Positions 54,304 to 63,432 of a stretch of 64,000 bases of DNA are shown here, piece by piece (the first letter of the stretch is position 1; every line of letters begins with the position of its first letter). The stretch spans positions 62,001 to 126,000 of the forward strand of contig JAKBBP010000001.1 of NCBI GenBank assembly GCA_021808445.1. Reading direction: 5' to 3'. Position numbers and translations under genes: made by a program. The notes under the pieces are model-generated. The model was not told where the DNA came from and did no database searches. It saw only the letters and a program-made list of their open reading frames with translations. Source of the stretch: Pseudomonadota bacterium. Its GTDB lineage: Bacteria > Pseudomonadota > Gammaproteobacteria > Burkholderiales > Burkholderiaceae_C.

Positions 54304-54786
54304 ATGCGAATTGATCCTGCGCGTTGGCCAGAGGACACCGCCCTGGTGCAAGCCTTGTTCAGGGAATACGCCCAGGGGCTGGGCCACGATCTGTGTTTCC
54401 AGGGTTTCGAGCAGGAACTGGCTGGATTGCCGGGGAGCTATGCCGCTCCCCGTGGAGCCCTGCTGCTGGCGCGTGATGACGCGGGGCATGCGCTGGGCTG
54501 TGTGGCCCTGCGGCCGCTGGAGCACGGCGACTGCGAGATGAAACGTCTGTATGTGCGCCCTGGTGCACGCGGCCTGGGCCTGGGGCGCAGCCTGGCGGTG
54601 GCCTTGCGCGAGCTTGCACGCGCGGCCGGGTACCGCCGCATGTGCCTGGATACGCTGGCGAGCATGCAGGCGGCAGTCACGCTCTACACCTCGCTGGGTT
54701 TCCGGCCCATCGAGGCCTATGTGTACAACCCGCTCGAGGGAGTCCTGTTCCTCGGCCTCGATCTGCAAGCCGCGGCGCAGGATTGA
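54304..54786 (+). CDS. GNAT-family N-acetyltransferase
   Basis: 160 residues. It has the acetyl-CoA-binding loop in [20 protein letters not shown], preceded by [19 protein letters not shown], and the closing [17 protein letters not shown]. The substrate is unknown. ATG 54304 gives [11 protein letters not shown]. It is divergent from the DUF3563-like gene across the palindrome at 54229-54249 and convergent with the diguanylate cyclase gene. Confidence 0.86.
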   Translation: MRIDPARWPEDTALVQALFREYAQGLGHDLCFQGFEQELAGLPGSYAAPRGALLLARDDAGHALGCVALRPLEHGDCEMKRLYVRPGARGLGLGRSLAVALRELARAAGYRRMCLDTLASMQAAVTLYTSLGFRPIEAYVYNPLEGVLFLGLDLQAAAQD

Positions 54787-54819
54787 GGACGCGATCCGGG
54801 CGTTGACGGCCCGGACGGC

Positions 54820-56871
54820 TCATCCGCCGACGCGCATGGCGGCCTCGCCGGCGAAACATACGAGGGACCTACCGGCGCGCTTGGCCTCGTACATCGCCGC
54901 ATCGGCCTGTTGCAGCAGGCTTCGGGCATCGGCTCCGTGCTGGGGAAACAGCGCAACCCCCATGCTGCCCGAGACCTGCCCGGTCCCGGACGCACCCAGG
55001 TCGACCGGCTGGGACAGCAGCGGCAGCACCCTCGCGATCACGGGCTCGGCATCCCGGCGCGACGCCAGGCGCGTGAGCACGAACACGAATTCGTCACCGG
55101 ACAGGCGGGCCACGATGTCGTGGCCGCGCACCCCGCGTTGCAGGCGCCGGGCCGTCTGCACCAGCACGAGGTCGCCGGCCTGGTGTCCATGGCGATCGTT
55201 CACGCCCTTGAAACCGTCGAGATCGACAAAACACAGTGCCAGGCCCAGGCCGGCGCGAGCATGCCAGGCCAGGGCTTCGTCCAGTCGCTGCAGCAACTCC
55301 AGGCGATTGGGCAGGCCGGTCAGGCTGTCCCGGTGTGCGAGTTCCGTGGCCTGCTGCTCGCGTTCCTTGAGCGCGCTGACGTCCAGCATCATCCACAGGG
55401 ACTCGTCGCGCTCGCGGGAGAGCATGGCGCCGTTGAGGTCGACCCACAGGCGTCCGCCGTCCTTGCGCTGCATGCGTACCTGGGTGCGAAAGCTGCCTTC
55501 CCGTCCGAGCAGCCCGAAGGCTCGCGCCGCCATGGCCTGGTAGTCCGCCTCGGGGGGGTGCAGGATGCGCGGCGACTGGCCCAGGAGTTCCCCTTTCGCG
55601 TAGCCGAACATGGACTCGGCCGCGGCGTTCACCCATACGGCCAGGTCACCGCGCAGTTTCACGATGCCCAGCAGCTCGCTGTTGAGCATGGCGTCCTGCT
55701 CGCGAACGAGTTCCTGGAGGCTGGCACGCGCCTGCTGCAGCTCGGTGATGTCCAGCATCATCGAGCGCGTGCGCAGGAACAGTCCCTCGTCATCGTTCAG
55801 CACGCTCGTGCGTACGTGCACGTGGCGCTTGGTCCCGTCGAGGCCGACGATGTCCAGATCGTAGGGAAGCGGTACCTCGCCGGCACGCATCCGGGCGAAA
55901 CGCTGCTCGAACACGGCCCGGCTGTCCGGCGTGACGAAGTCCGCCGGGCCGAGCTTGCCCAGCGCCTGCTCGGGGGTGCATCCCAACAGGGTGCAGGTCT
56001 GCTGGTTCAAGCGGATGAAGCGCCCGATGTCATCCAGGGAAAAGTAGCCGCAGGGGGCGCTGTCGTACAGGTCGCGCAATTCCTCGCCGGCCGCCGCCAG
56101 CTTGTGCTCCAGGCGCTTGCGCTGGTCCACGTCGCGTGCCGACACCTGAACCTCCACCGGGCGCCGCGCACGGTCGAAAAGCCCCTGCAGCTGGAGGTCG
56201 TACCAGCGTGTTCCGCCGCCGGGGTTCCGCAGCCTGAGTTCCAGCTGCGAGGCCGGCGCACTCGGTTGCAGCCGGGCCAGCGCACGGCGCAGTGAGCGCA
56301 GGTCGGGCGGGTGCACCACCGTCTCCCATCCCAGGTCCCCGGGATCGCAATCCCCCAGGGCGAAGCGCGTGCGTGCCGCGTCGTTGGCGAACAGCAGCTC
56401 GCCGTCCTGACCAAAGCGCAGCACGAAGTCGCTCTGGTCACGCACGATGGCGCTGAGCTGGGTTTGGCTGTCCTGCAGGCGCCGCAGCGCCTGCTTCAGA
56501 TCCCCCATGGTGTGTCGCAACCGGGTCCCGGCGGACTGCAGCTCCTGGATCACCAGGCCGATGAGCAAGGAGGTCAGGACAAAGAACAGCGTCTCCAGCA
56601 CACCCGCATGGGTCGCCAGCAAGGATCCGTGCGGCGGGGAGAACATCCACAGGCCTGCCGCCGCGCCGAGCAGCGTGGCCCAGCGCCCCGCACCGCGGCC
56701 GCACAGGTAGTACGCCAGCACGATCGCCGGGTAGAAGGTGAGATAGGCGACCCGATCCCCGACGGGCAGGAGCAGCAGGCGCAAGCCCAGAGCGCTCGCG
56801 ACGATGGCCGTGGCGGCGGCATATCGCAGCCCCGGAGGGCGTGCCAGGAGGTGGAAATCCCGGATGTGCAC
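54820..56871 (-). CDS. Membrane diguanylate cyclase with PAS domains
   Basis: 683 residues. Four N-terminal membrane helices (about 15-115, resembling the KdpD-type DUF4118 region) are followed by a coiled-coil segment, three PAS/PAC domains (about 135-500) and a GGDEF domain. The active-site motif is SGDEF (S591-F595), a functional variant of GGDEF. An RxxD inhibitory site (RGHD) lies five residues before it, so product inhibition is expected. It makes c-di-GMP from GTP. No EAL domain follows. Monocistronic in appearance. Confidence 0.9.
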   Translation of the reverse strand: MHIRDFHLLARPPGLRYAAATAIVASALGLRLLLLPVGDRVAYLTFYPAIVLAYYLCGRGAGRWATLLGAAAGLWMFSPPHGSLLATHAGVLETLFFVLTSLLIGLVIQELQSAGTRLRHTMGDLKQALRRLQDSQTQLSAIVRDQSDFVLRFGQDGELLFANDAARTRFALGDCDPGDLGWETVVHPPDLRSLRRALARLQPSAPASQLELRLRNPGGGTRWYDLQLQGLFDRARRPVEVQVSARDVDQRKRLEHKLAAAGEELRDLYDSAPCGYFSLDDIGRFIRLNQQTCTLLGCTPEQALGKLGPADFVTPDSRAVFEQRFARMRAGEVPLPYDLDIVGLDGTKRHVHVRTSVLNDDEGLFLRTRSMMLDITELQQARASLQELVREQDAMLNSELLGIVKLRGDLAVWVNAAAESMFGYAKGELLGQSPRILHPPEADYQAMAARAFGLLGREGSFRTQVRMQRKDGGRLWVDLNGAMLSRERDESLWMMLDVSALKEREQQATELAHRDSLTGLPNRLELLQRLDEALAWHARAGLGLALCFVDLDGFKGVNDRHGHQAGDLVLVQTARRLQRGVRGHDIVARLSGDEFVFVLTRLASRRDAEPVIARVLPLLSQPVDLGASGTGQVSGSMGVALFPQHGADARSLLQQADAAMYEAKRAGRSLVCFAGEAAMRVGG

Positions 56872-56989
56872 CCAGACATGCTACCCACGCGCATGGGCAA
56901 ATGGGGCTTCAGGCGCCGATTGTTGTCTCCATTCGCAGGAAAAATGGTCATTCAGCAACCATGGCATTGGGCCCGAGGAGTCGAGCACA

Positions 56990-57805
56990 ATGCGCAGCAT
57001 GAACATCCAGCTCGCATCCGACCTGCATCTGGAGCGTCTGTCCGGCCGATTTCCGTCGGAGACCCTCATCCGGCCCGCCCCGCAGGCCGAGCTGCTGGTG
57101 CTCGCGGGCGACATTGCCGCTCGTACGGATGGCGTGCACCTTTTTGCCGAATGGCCGGTTCCGGTGCTGTACGTGCCGGGCAACCATGAGTTCTTCGATG
57201 CCGACTGGGAGCGCACGCGCGATGAGATGCGGCGCGCGGCCGAGGGAACGCAGGTGACCGTGCTCGACGGCGAGGAGGTCGAATTCCGGGGCCTGCGGTG
57301 CCTGGGCTGCACCCTGTGGACCGACTATGCGCTGCAGCAGGGGCTGGATCCGCGCGAGCAGATGCAGGCTTGTGCCCGGCGCATGCGCGACCATGCGGTG
57401 ATCCGCGTCGGCTCGCGCGGCTTCGCGCCCGAGGATGCGCTGGCCGAGCACCTGCGCTGCCGCGCCTGGCTGGAGCAGGCCCTGTCCCGTCCCTTCGAGG
57501 GCCCCACCGTGGTGGTCACGCATCACGCGCCCAGCGCCCGCTCGGTGCATCCGCGTTTCGCCGACCATCCCGTGAACCCCGCCTACGCCAGTCGCCTGGA
57601 GCCGCTGCTCGCGCGCGCGCAGGTCTGGCTGCACGGTCATGTGCATGACAGCTTTGACTACCGCGTGCACGGCGAAGGGGGGGCAAGCTGTCGCGTGGTG
57701 GCGAATCCGCGCGGAAACGCGCGACGCATCGACCAGGCGCGCAACCTGGCGGAGCTGGAGTTCGAGAACCCCGCCTTCCAGCCTCAATGTCTCATCGAGC
57801 TGTGA
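56990..57805 (+). CDS. Calcineurin-type metallophosphoesterase
   Basis: 271 residues. The metal-binding motifs are in order: SDLHLE near the start, [34 protein letters not shown] and [11 protein letters not shown]. It should be a dinuclear-metal phosphoesterase. The substrate is unknown; cyclic nucleotides, nucleotides or phosphoproteins are all possible. GAGGAG lies nine bases before ATG 56990; ATG 56999 is also in frame. It sits between the diguanylate cyclase gene and a chemoreceptor gene. Confidence 0.87.
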   Translation: MRSMNIQLASDLHLERLSGRFPSETLIRPAPQAELLVLAGDIAARTDGVHLFAEWPVPVLYVPGNHEFFDADWERTRDEMRRAAEGTQVTVLDGEEVEFRGLRCLGCTLWTDYALQQGLDPREQMQACARRMRDHAVIRVGSRGFAPEDALAEHLRCRAWLEQALSRPFEGPTVVVTHHAPSARSVHPRFADHPVNPAYASRLEPLLARAQVWLHGHVHDSFDYRVHGEGGASCRVVANPRGNARRIDQARNLAELEFENPAFQPQCLIEL

Positions 57806-57881
57806 AGCAGTGCGCGGCGCCCGCCCGGGCTCAAGTCCGCGGCGCATGTGTCGTCTGAAAGAAAACCATCGATTCCTCCCC

Positions 57882-59747
57882 ATGGCCGACAACTCCTTCC
57901 CTTCCGCGGCACTGCATGCCCTGCGCCAGATCCTGGCATCGCTGCCCAGCTGCGACATGCTGGCGCAGGCCAACGGATCGGCGGCGGGTAGTCGCATCGT
58001 GTATCTCAACGAGAACGCGCGGCGTGTGCTGGAGCCCTTGGGCGTGGGCGAAGGTGAGCCGCTTGCGACCTGGGTGGAGGCGCTGGGCCTGGACGCCACG
58101 CAGTGCATGGGTCTGCTGCGTGAACTTGCGTCCGGAACCCGCTCCCAGGCGGAGCTGGACGCAGCCGGCCTGCGCCTGCAGCTGCGTGCCCTGCGCGACG
58201 AGCACGATCGCATGCTCGGATTTCATCTGTCGTGGGCGGATCCGGCCTCGAGCGCGCAGGATGCGTCCGCGCGGCGACTGCTGCAGGCCCTGGTGCAGCG
58301 CCCGATCGCTGCCACGCAGCAGGACCTGGACGCGCTGGACGGACAGGCGCGCCAGGCCTTGGTCTTCCTGCGGGACATGGCGTTGGCCTGGGAGCGCGGG
58401 TCCACGAAGGTGGGCCTGGCCTCGGCGCGCGGTTACTTCTCGCCCAAGGGATCCGTGCAGGTGTTCCGGGAGCGCCAGGCCGAACAGGAAGCGCTGATCG
58501 CGCGCGTCGGCGAGGGCGTGCACCATGTGGTGGACGCTGCCCACGCGGTGGAGCAGAACATCGCCCGCGCCGCCGAGCGCGCGCAGGGCATCTTTCAGGT
58601 CTGCGAGTCACGCCAGCGCGACGTCGGGGGCGCCCGCGAGCAGTTCCAGACCTTGCGTGACGAGACCGCGCGCAACGCCGAGCATCTGGACCGCATCCGG
58701 GAGCATGCCCAGGGCGTCACGCAGGTCCTGCACGTGATCCGAGACATCGCCGCCCAGACCAATCTGCTGGCGCTGAACGCTGCCATCGAGGCCGCGCGCG
58801 CAGGCGAGGCCGGGCGTGGTTTCGCCGTAGTGGCCGACGAGGTGCGCCGTCTGGCCACCAAGGTGGCGCAGACCGTCGTGACGGCCGGCGAGTCCATTGA
58901 ATCGATCCAGGCCTCGGTTGCCGTGGCCCATCAGGTCTCGCGCACCCTGGGCGAGGCGGTGGGCGCCAGTTCCGAGAAGATGGGCGGGGTGGTGCAGGGA
59001 TTCGCCGACATCCGTGCCGGCATCGAGGCCAACCAGGGCGTGTTCGAGGAAATCACCCGCCTGAGCCTCTCGGCACGCGAGGCCGTCGGGGCCTTGTCCC
59101 AGAGCTTCGATCGCATGGCCTCGGGCGTGCGCGAGGCCAATGAGCAGGGCATCCAGGGGGCGCAGGAAATGTCCGCGCAGTTGCTGGAGACCCTGAACGA
59201 GAACAAGGTGTTGCTCGAAGCCACGCTGGACTTCGATACCGGCTCCGAGCTCAGCGTGGCATCGCGCGCGGCCATCGAGGGCGCGAGGGAGATCGGGCAG
59301 GCTCTTGAGCAGGCCCTCGAGCAAGGCGCGATCAGTCTGGAGGCCCTGTTCGACGAGCAATACGTGCCCATCGCTGGCATGCAGCCGCCGAAGTTCCGCA
59401 CCCGTGCCAGCGATCTGTTCAAGCAGCGCGTGCAGCCACTGCTGGACCGCACCCTGGGGAGGGGGCCCACGCTGCGCTTCGCCTTTGCCGTCGATCGCAA
59501 CGGCTACACGCCGACCCACAACACCATCTACGACCAGCCCCTGACGGGCGATCCCCGCAAGGATCTGGTGGGCAACCGGGCCATGCGCATCTTCAACGAT
59601 GCCGCGGGCCTGGAAGCGGCCCACAACACCAAGCCGATTCATCTGATGATCTACGCGCGTGACACCGGGGAGGTGCTGCGCGAACTGGACGTGCCGATCC
59701 GCGTCGGCGATCGCCAGTGGGGCAACCTGCGCGTGGGATTTCCCTGA
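57882..59747 (+). CDS. Soluble methyl-accepting chemotaxis protein with a C-terminal Cache-like sensor
   Basis: 621 residues, with no membrane helices. A PAS-like domain (about 1-125) precedes a chemoreceptor signalling domain with the tip motif [19 protein letters not shown] and [19 protein letters not shown] (about residues 285-335). A domain after it (about 490-621) contains [36 protein letters not shown] and a final [11 protein letters not shown], the wording of a sensor domain usually placed C-terminally in such receptors. Start 57882 (MADNSFPS) was chosen; 57846 would add 12 residues. Convergent with the OFA carrier gene. Confidence 0.84.
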   Translation: MADNSFPSAALHALRQILASLPSCDMLAQANGSAAGSRIVYLNENARRVLEPLGVGEGEPLATWVEALGLDATQCMGLLRELASGTRSQAELDAAGLRLQLRALRDEHDRMLGFHLSWADPASSAQDASARRLLQALVQRPIAATQQDLDALDGQARQALVFLRDMALAWERGSTKVGLASARGYFSPKGSVQVFRERQAEQEALIARVGEGVHHVVDAAHAVEQNIARAAERAQGIFQVCESRQRDVGGAREQFQTLRDETARNAEHLDRIREHAQGVTQVLHVIRDIAAQTNLLALNAAIEAARAGEAGRGFAVVADEVRRLATKVAQTVVTAGESIESIQASVAVAHQVSRTLGEAVGASSEKMGGVVQGFADIRAGIEANQGVFEEITRLSLSAREAVGALSQSFDRMASGVREANEQGIQGAQEMSAQLLETLNENKVLLEATLDFDTGSELSVASRAAIEGAREIGQALEQALEQGAISLEALFDEQYVPIAGMQPPKFRTRASDLFKQRVQPLLDRTLGRGPTLRFAFAVDRNGYTPTHNTIYDQPLTGDPRKDLVGNRAMRIFNDAAGLEAAHNTKPIHLMIYARDTGEVLRELDVPIRVGDRQWGNLRVGFP

Positions 59748-59759
59748 GCAGCGTGTTGC

Positions 59760-59782
59760 GGGGCCGGGCAGCGCCCGGCCCC
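59760..59782. terminator. GC-rich hairpin between convergent genes
   Basis: GGGGCCGGGC (59760-59769) pairs with GCCCGGCCCC (59773-59782) over a 3-base loop, between the chemoreceptor and carrier stops. There is no T run, so it may block transcription from both sides without being a classic intrinsic terminator. Confidence 0.45.
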
Positions 59783-59789
59783 CCTCACG

Positions 59790-61424
59790 CTAGAACAGCG
59801 CCGCCGCCTTGGTCAGCGCGATGTACACGCCGATCAGGAAGGGAATGCCGATGGCCAGCCAGGCCACCACGCCGAAGGCGCCGAAGCTTCCGCGCGCCGC
59901 CGTGTGGGCGTTGTCCGCCCCCTGCTGCTCATGTTGCAGCGATTTCTCCCGCGCCAGGCGCTCCTCGTCCATGTGGTGCTTCTCGTGCACCGGACGCACC
60001 ATGGCGTTGAGGATCAGGCCCACCAGCAGCAGCCCGGCCAGGATGTGCAGCGTGCCGTCGTACACCAGGTTGTGGGCCACGCCCGCGTTGATCTGCGCCT
60101 GCCGGATGTGCGCGATCAGGAAGGGCCCGACGATGCCCGCTGCCGACCAGGCAGTGAGCAGGCGTCCGTGGATGGCCCCGACCATCTGCGTGCCGAAGAT
60201 GTCGGCCAGGTAGGCCGGCACGGTGGAGAAGCCTCCGCCGTACATCGACAGGATGATGCACACCGCCACCACGAAGGCAGCCGCCATGGCGTGGTGCCCC
60301 AGCACGGGCAGGCTGAGGTACATCAGGATGCCGATGATGAAGAACAGGTAGTAGGTGGTCTTGCGCCCGATGTGGTCGGAGATGCTGGCCCAGAAAAAGC
60401 GCCCCAGGCTGTTGAACAGGCTGATCAGACCGACCAGGCCGGCCGCCGATGCGGCGATGGCCGCCTTCTGCGCCGTGGTCAGCGCGGTGGTCGCGTCGAG
60501 CCCGATCAGATGGCCGCCGAACACGTCCTGCAGCATCGGGCTGGCCATGGAGATCACGCCGATGCCGGCGGTCACGTTGAGGAACAGCACACCCCAGATC
60601 AGCCAGAACTGCGGCGTCTTCCAGGCCGTGTCCAGGTGCACGTGCTTGCTGGTCACCATGGCCTTGGCCTTGGCCGGCTCGGTCCAGCCCTGCGGCTTCC
60701 AGCCGCTGGGCGGCACACGCATGCCGAAGGCGCCCAGGGACATGACGACCACGTACAGCAGGCCCATGGTGATCAGCGTGGCGGACACGCCCGCCGCCGC
60801 GTTGCCGCCGCCGTAGTGCTTCATCAGCGCCACCGCGATGGGCGCGCCGATCATTGCGCCGCCGCCGTAGCCCATGATGGCCATGCCGGTGGCCATGCCC
60901 CGGCGATCCGGAAACCACTTGATCAGCGTCGACACAGGCGTGATGTAACCCAGCCCCTGGCCCACGCCGCCGATGATGCCGCAGCCCAGCCACAGCAGCC
61001 AGAGCTGGTGCATGGACACGCCGATGCCGCCCAGCACCATGCCGCCGCCCCAGCACAGCGCGGCGATGAAACCGGCCTTGCGCGGGCCCGCGTGCTCGAG
61101 CCAGCCGCCCCACAGCGCGGCCGCCACGCCGAGCACGGCGATGAACATCTCGAAGGTGGAGGTCACCATCGGGACGCTCCAGTTGCACGTGGTCGAGAAC
61201 ATCAGGGTCCCCAGCCCCGCTGCCTTGCACGTTGCATCGCTGCCGGAGAGCAGTTTGCTCATGGGCAGCCAGAACACGGAAAAACCATAGGCCATGCCGA
61301 TGCACAGGTGGATCGCCAGTGCTGCCGGTGGAACCAGCCATCGATTGAAGCTCGGACCGGCGACGATGCGCGCTCGATCCAGCAGGCCGGGAGCGGCCAT
61401 GGTTTGCGTCATTGCCTCAGACAT
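59790..61424 (-). CDS. MFS carrier of the oxalate/formate antiporter (OFA) family
   Basis: 544 residues with 12 or more helices. OFA wording includes AIHLCIGMAYGFSVFWLPMS in helix 1, GGVGQGLGYITPVSTLIKWFPDRRGMATG, and YGGGFSTVPAYLADIFGTQMVGAIHGRLLTAW. A large insertion between helices 6 and 7 and a charged stretch near the C-terminus before the last helix (about residues 480-505) are unusual. It lies just after the FdsR-like gene and near fdsGB, so formate or oxalate is a reasonable substrate. AAGGAGACGAA precedes ATG 61424. Confidence 0.86.
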   Translation of the reverse strand: MSEAMTQTMAAPGLLDRARIVAGPSFNRWLVPPAALAIHLCIGMAYGFSVFWLPMSKLLSGSDATCKAAGLGTLMFSTTCNWSVPMVTSTFEMFIAVLGVAAALWGGWLEHAGPRKAGFIAALCWGGGMVLGGIGVSMHQLWLLWLGCGIIGGVGQGLGYITPVSTLIKWFPDRRGMATGMAIMGYGGGAMIGAPIAVALMKHYGGGNAAAGVSATLITMGLLYVVVMSLGAFGMRVPPSGWKPQGWTEPAKAKAMVTSKHVHLDTAWKTPQFWLIWGVLFLNVTAGIGVISMASPMLQDVFGGHLIGLDATTALTTAQKAAIAASAAGLVGLISLFNSLGRFFWASISDHIGRKTTYYLFFIIGILMYLSLPVLGHHAMAAAFVVAVCIILSMYGGGFSTVPAYLADIFGTQMVGAIHGRLLTAWSAAGIVGPFLIAHIRQAQINAGVAHNLVYDGTLHILAGLLLVGLILNAMVRPVHEKHHMDEERLAREKSLQHEQQGADNAHTAARGSFGAFGVVAWLAIGIPFLIGVYIALTKAAALF

Positions 61425-61614
61425 TTCGTCTCCTAAGGACTGTGCGTCATGAACGGGTCGAGCCAGGGCTGCATGGGCCATGGCGTCACCGATTGTTATA
61501 ACCGCATACGAACCGGAGGATCTAGAGGGTGGAACCCGAGGTTCGTGCATACAAGAGTTGTTACAAAAAATAAACAAGCGCGAGGCTCCAGGCGGGCGGG
61601 TCGCGACCGCGGAA

Positions 61615-62742
61615 TCAGGCCGCGTTCGAGGCTGACCGGGTCCGCGATCGCGCGGGACGCGCAGGTTTCGACCACTGGCCCGGAAAGGCCTGTGGGAGCT
61701 CGAACACCTCGCCGGCGTTGTCGGCCTGGTACCCGGCGAGCTGGTCCACCGCGGCGCGGAACTCCGGGCTGCACAAGGTGCGCAGGGCCTGCTGCAGCGC
61801 GGCGTCCTGCAGGCGGCGGGCCTGGCACAGCAGGAAGTAACGCTCGGTGTGCACCGGCACGAAGTCCAGGTCGAAGCGCCTCGCCGGGGTCTCGACCCCG
61901 AAGGCCACGTCGGCCATGTCACTGGCCACGTAGGCGGCCACCGCGGCGTGGGTCAGCTCGCACTGCTCGTAGCCATGCACGCGCGCGGCTTCGATGCCCG
62001 CTCGACGCAGCAGGAGGTCGAGCAGGAAGCGGGTCCCCGAGCCGGGTTGGCGGTTGATGAAGCGCAGGTCGCCGCGCGCCAGATCCTCGATGCCATAGAT
62101 CTTTTTCGGATTGCCCCGGGCGATGATCAGCCCGACGCGCCGCGTGGCCAGCCCGATCACCCGCTGCGTGCCGGGTTGCAGCCAGCGCCGGTAGTGTTCG
62201 ATGGCGGCGGGTTCGAATTCCCCGATCGGGATGTGGAAACCTGCCAGGTCGCAATTGTCCAGGGCCAGCGAGGCGACCGCGTCGGTGCTGCTGCAGTAGC
62301 GCAGTTCGTTGAGCACCCCGTCGCGGTTGAGTCTCTGGTGCAGGGACTCGACCGCGAAGCCATGGCTGGCCCGGATGCGCAGCACGGTGTCGTTTTCGTG
62401 CTGCACGCGCCCGATCTCGGCTTCCAGCTCCGAGCCCAGCGAGTCCAGGGTCGGCGACAGCCTCGCGGCGATGCGTCGCTGCGCCCACACCAGCTTCTCC
62501 GACAAAGGGCTCAGGCGCGAGCCCTTGCCGCGCTCCATCTCCAGCAGCGACATGCCCAGCAGCGCCTCGCCCTCGCGAATCAAGGCCCAGGCATGGCGGT
62601 AGGAAATCCCCACTACGGCACAGGCTCGCAGCAGGCTGCCGTGCTCGGCCACCGCCAGCAGCAGCGCAATGGTGCGTTCCGGCAAGGCCGGCCCGCCGTC
62701 CAGGCGCAGGGTCCAGCGGGCTTCGATGGTGACCTCGAACAT
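61615..62742 (-). CDS. fdsR: ModE/LysR-type regulator with a molybdate-binding-like domain (FdsR-like)
   Basis: 375 residues. The N-terminal ModE-type winged helix (ERTIALLLAVAEHGSLLRAC, YRHAWALIREGEALLG) is followed by a periplasmic-binding-protein-like effector domain (about 125-345, VLRIRASHGFAVESLH, FINRQPGSGTRFLLDLLLRR). It is divergent from fdsG. In Cupriavidus necator a regulator of this kind, FdsR, controls the molybdenum-dependent formate dehydrogenase operon. Formate or the oxyanion state is the likely signal; I infer this from position. Confidence 0.8.
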   Translation of the reverse strand: MFEVTIEARWTLRLDGGPALPERTIALLLAVAEHGSLLRACAVVGISYRHAWALIREGEALLGMSLLEMERGKGSRLSPLSEKLVWAQRRIAARLSPTLDSLGSELEAEIGRVQHENDTVLRIRASHGFAVESLHQRLNRDGVLNELRYCSSTDAVASLALDNCDLAGFHIPIGEFEPAAIEHYRRWLQPGTQRVIGLATRRVGLIIARGNPKKIYGIEDLARGDLRFINRQPGSGTRFLLDLLLRRAGIEAARVHGYEQCELTHAAVAAYVASDMADVAFGVETPARRFDLDFVPVHTERYFLLCQARRLQDAALQQALRTLCSPEFRAAVDQLAGYQADNAGEVFELPQAFPGQWSKPARPARSRTRSASNAA

Positions 62743-62775
62743 AGGGTTATGCCTTAGGAGCCCGGGTTCTTATGA

Positions 62776-62804
62776 AATGCGTCTGTCGAAGCATATTGCG
62801 CATT
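62776..62804. promoter_or_regulatory. Inverted repeat in the fdsR-fdsG gap
   Basis: AATGCG (62776-62781) and CGCATT (62799-62804) form an inverted repeat with 17 bases between, inside the 168-base divergent gap. Spacing and location suit a LysR/ModE-type regulator site. The arms are short, so chance is possible. Confidence 0.3.
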
Positions 62805-62910
62805 GCATGCCCGGATCCTAAAGTGAAAGAAGAACAAACGCAGTCCGGCCGCGCGGGCAAGCAGGGTGGTGGCCGCGCGGGCGGAACTCTCCCACCTGTC
62901 TGGAGACACC

Positions 62911-63432
62911 ATGCAAGAAATCCAGCAAGGCGCGTCGCGTGCCGGCGAAGGCGCCGGGGACGTGGCGGCGCGGGCCCTGGCGCGCTGGGCTGATCGGCCC
63001 GGTCCGTTGCTGCCCATCCTGCACGAGATCCAGGAGGCCGTCGGCTACATCCCCGGCGAGGTGGTGCCGCAGATCGCTCGCGGCCTGAACCTGTCCCGGG
63101 CCGAGGTGCATGGCGTGATCAGCTATTACCACCACTTCCGCACCCAGGCGCCGGCGCGCCACGTGATCCAGGTCTGCCGCGCCGAGTCCTGCCAGGCCAT
63201 GGGCGCCGAGGCCCTGTACGAGCATGCGCTGCAGCGCACGGGGTGCACGCAGCAGGCCGCGGACGGCCATGCCTGCCGGAGCGCCGACGGGGCCTACCAG
63301 GTGGAGCCGGTGTACTGCCTGGGCCTGTGCGCGGCCTCTCCGGCGGTGATGATCGACCAGAGCCTGCACGGGCGCGTCAGTCCCTCGCGCTTCGATGCAT
63401 GGCTCCAGGGCCTGGAGGAGGGCAAGCGATGA
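62911..63432 (+). CDS. fdsG: NAD-dependent formate dehydrogenase gamma subunit FdsG
   Basis: 173 residues, a NuoE-like thioredoxin-fold [2Fe-2S] protein. The four cluster ligands are C89, C94, C136 and C140 (VCRAESC and YCLGLC). ILHEIQEAVGYIPGE and EVHGVISYYHHFRT are typical of the family. It passes electrons within the soluble molybdenum formate dehydrogenase. ATG 62911 follows TGGAGA. Its stop overlaps the fdsB start (ATGA). An HoxE-type hydrogenase subunit is less likely given the regulator. Confidence 0.9.
   Translation: MQEIQQGASRAGEGAGDVAARALARWADRPGPLLPILHEIQEAVGYIPGEVVPQIARGLNLSRAEVHGVISYYHHFRTQAPARHVIQVCRAESCQAMGAEALYEHALQRTGCTQQAADGHACRSADGAYQVEPVYCLGLCAASPAVMIDQSLHGRVSPSRFDAWLQGLEEGKR

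Noticed and set aside
61484-61585. ModE-type operator around GTTATAAC and GTTGTTAC upstream of the OFA carrier gene
   Set aside because: The two halves differ too much from each other and from the ModE consensus; only a 7-base ACGAACC/GGTTCGT pair is exact.
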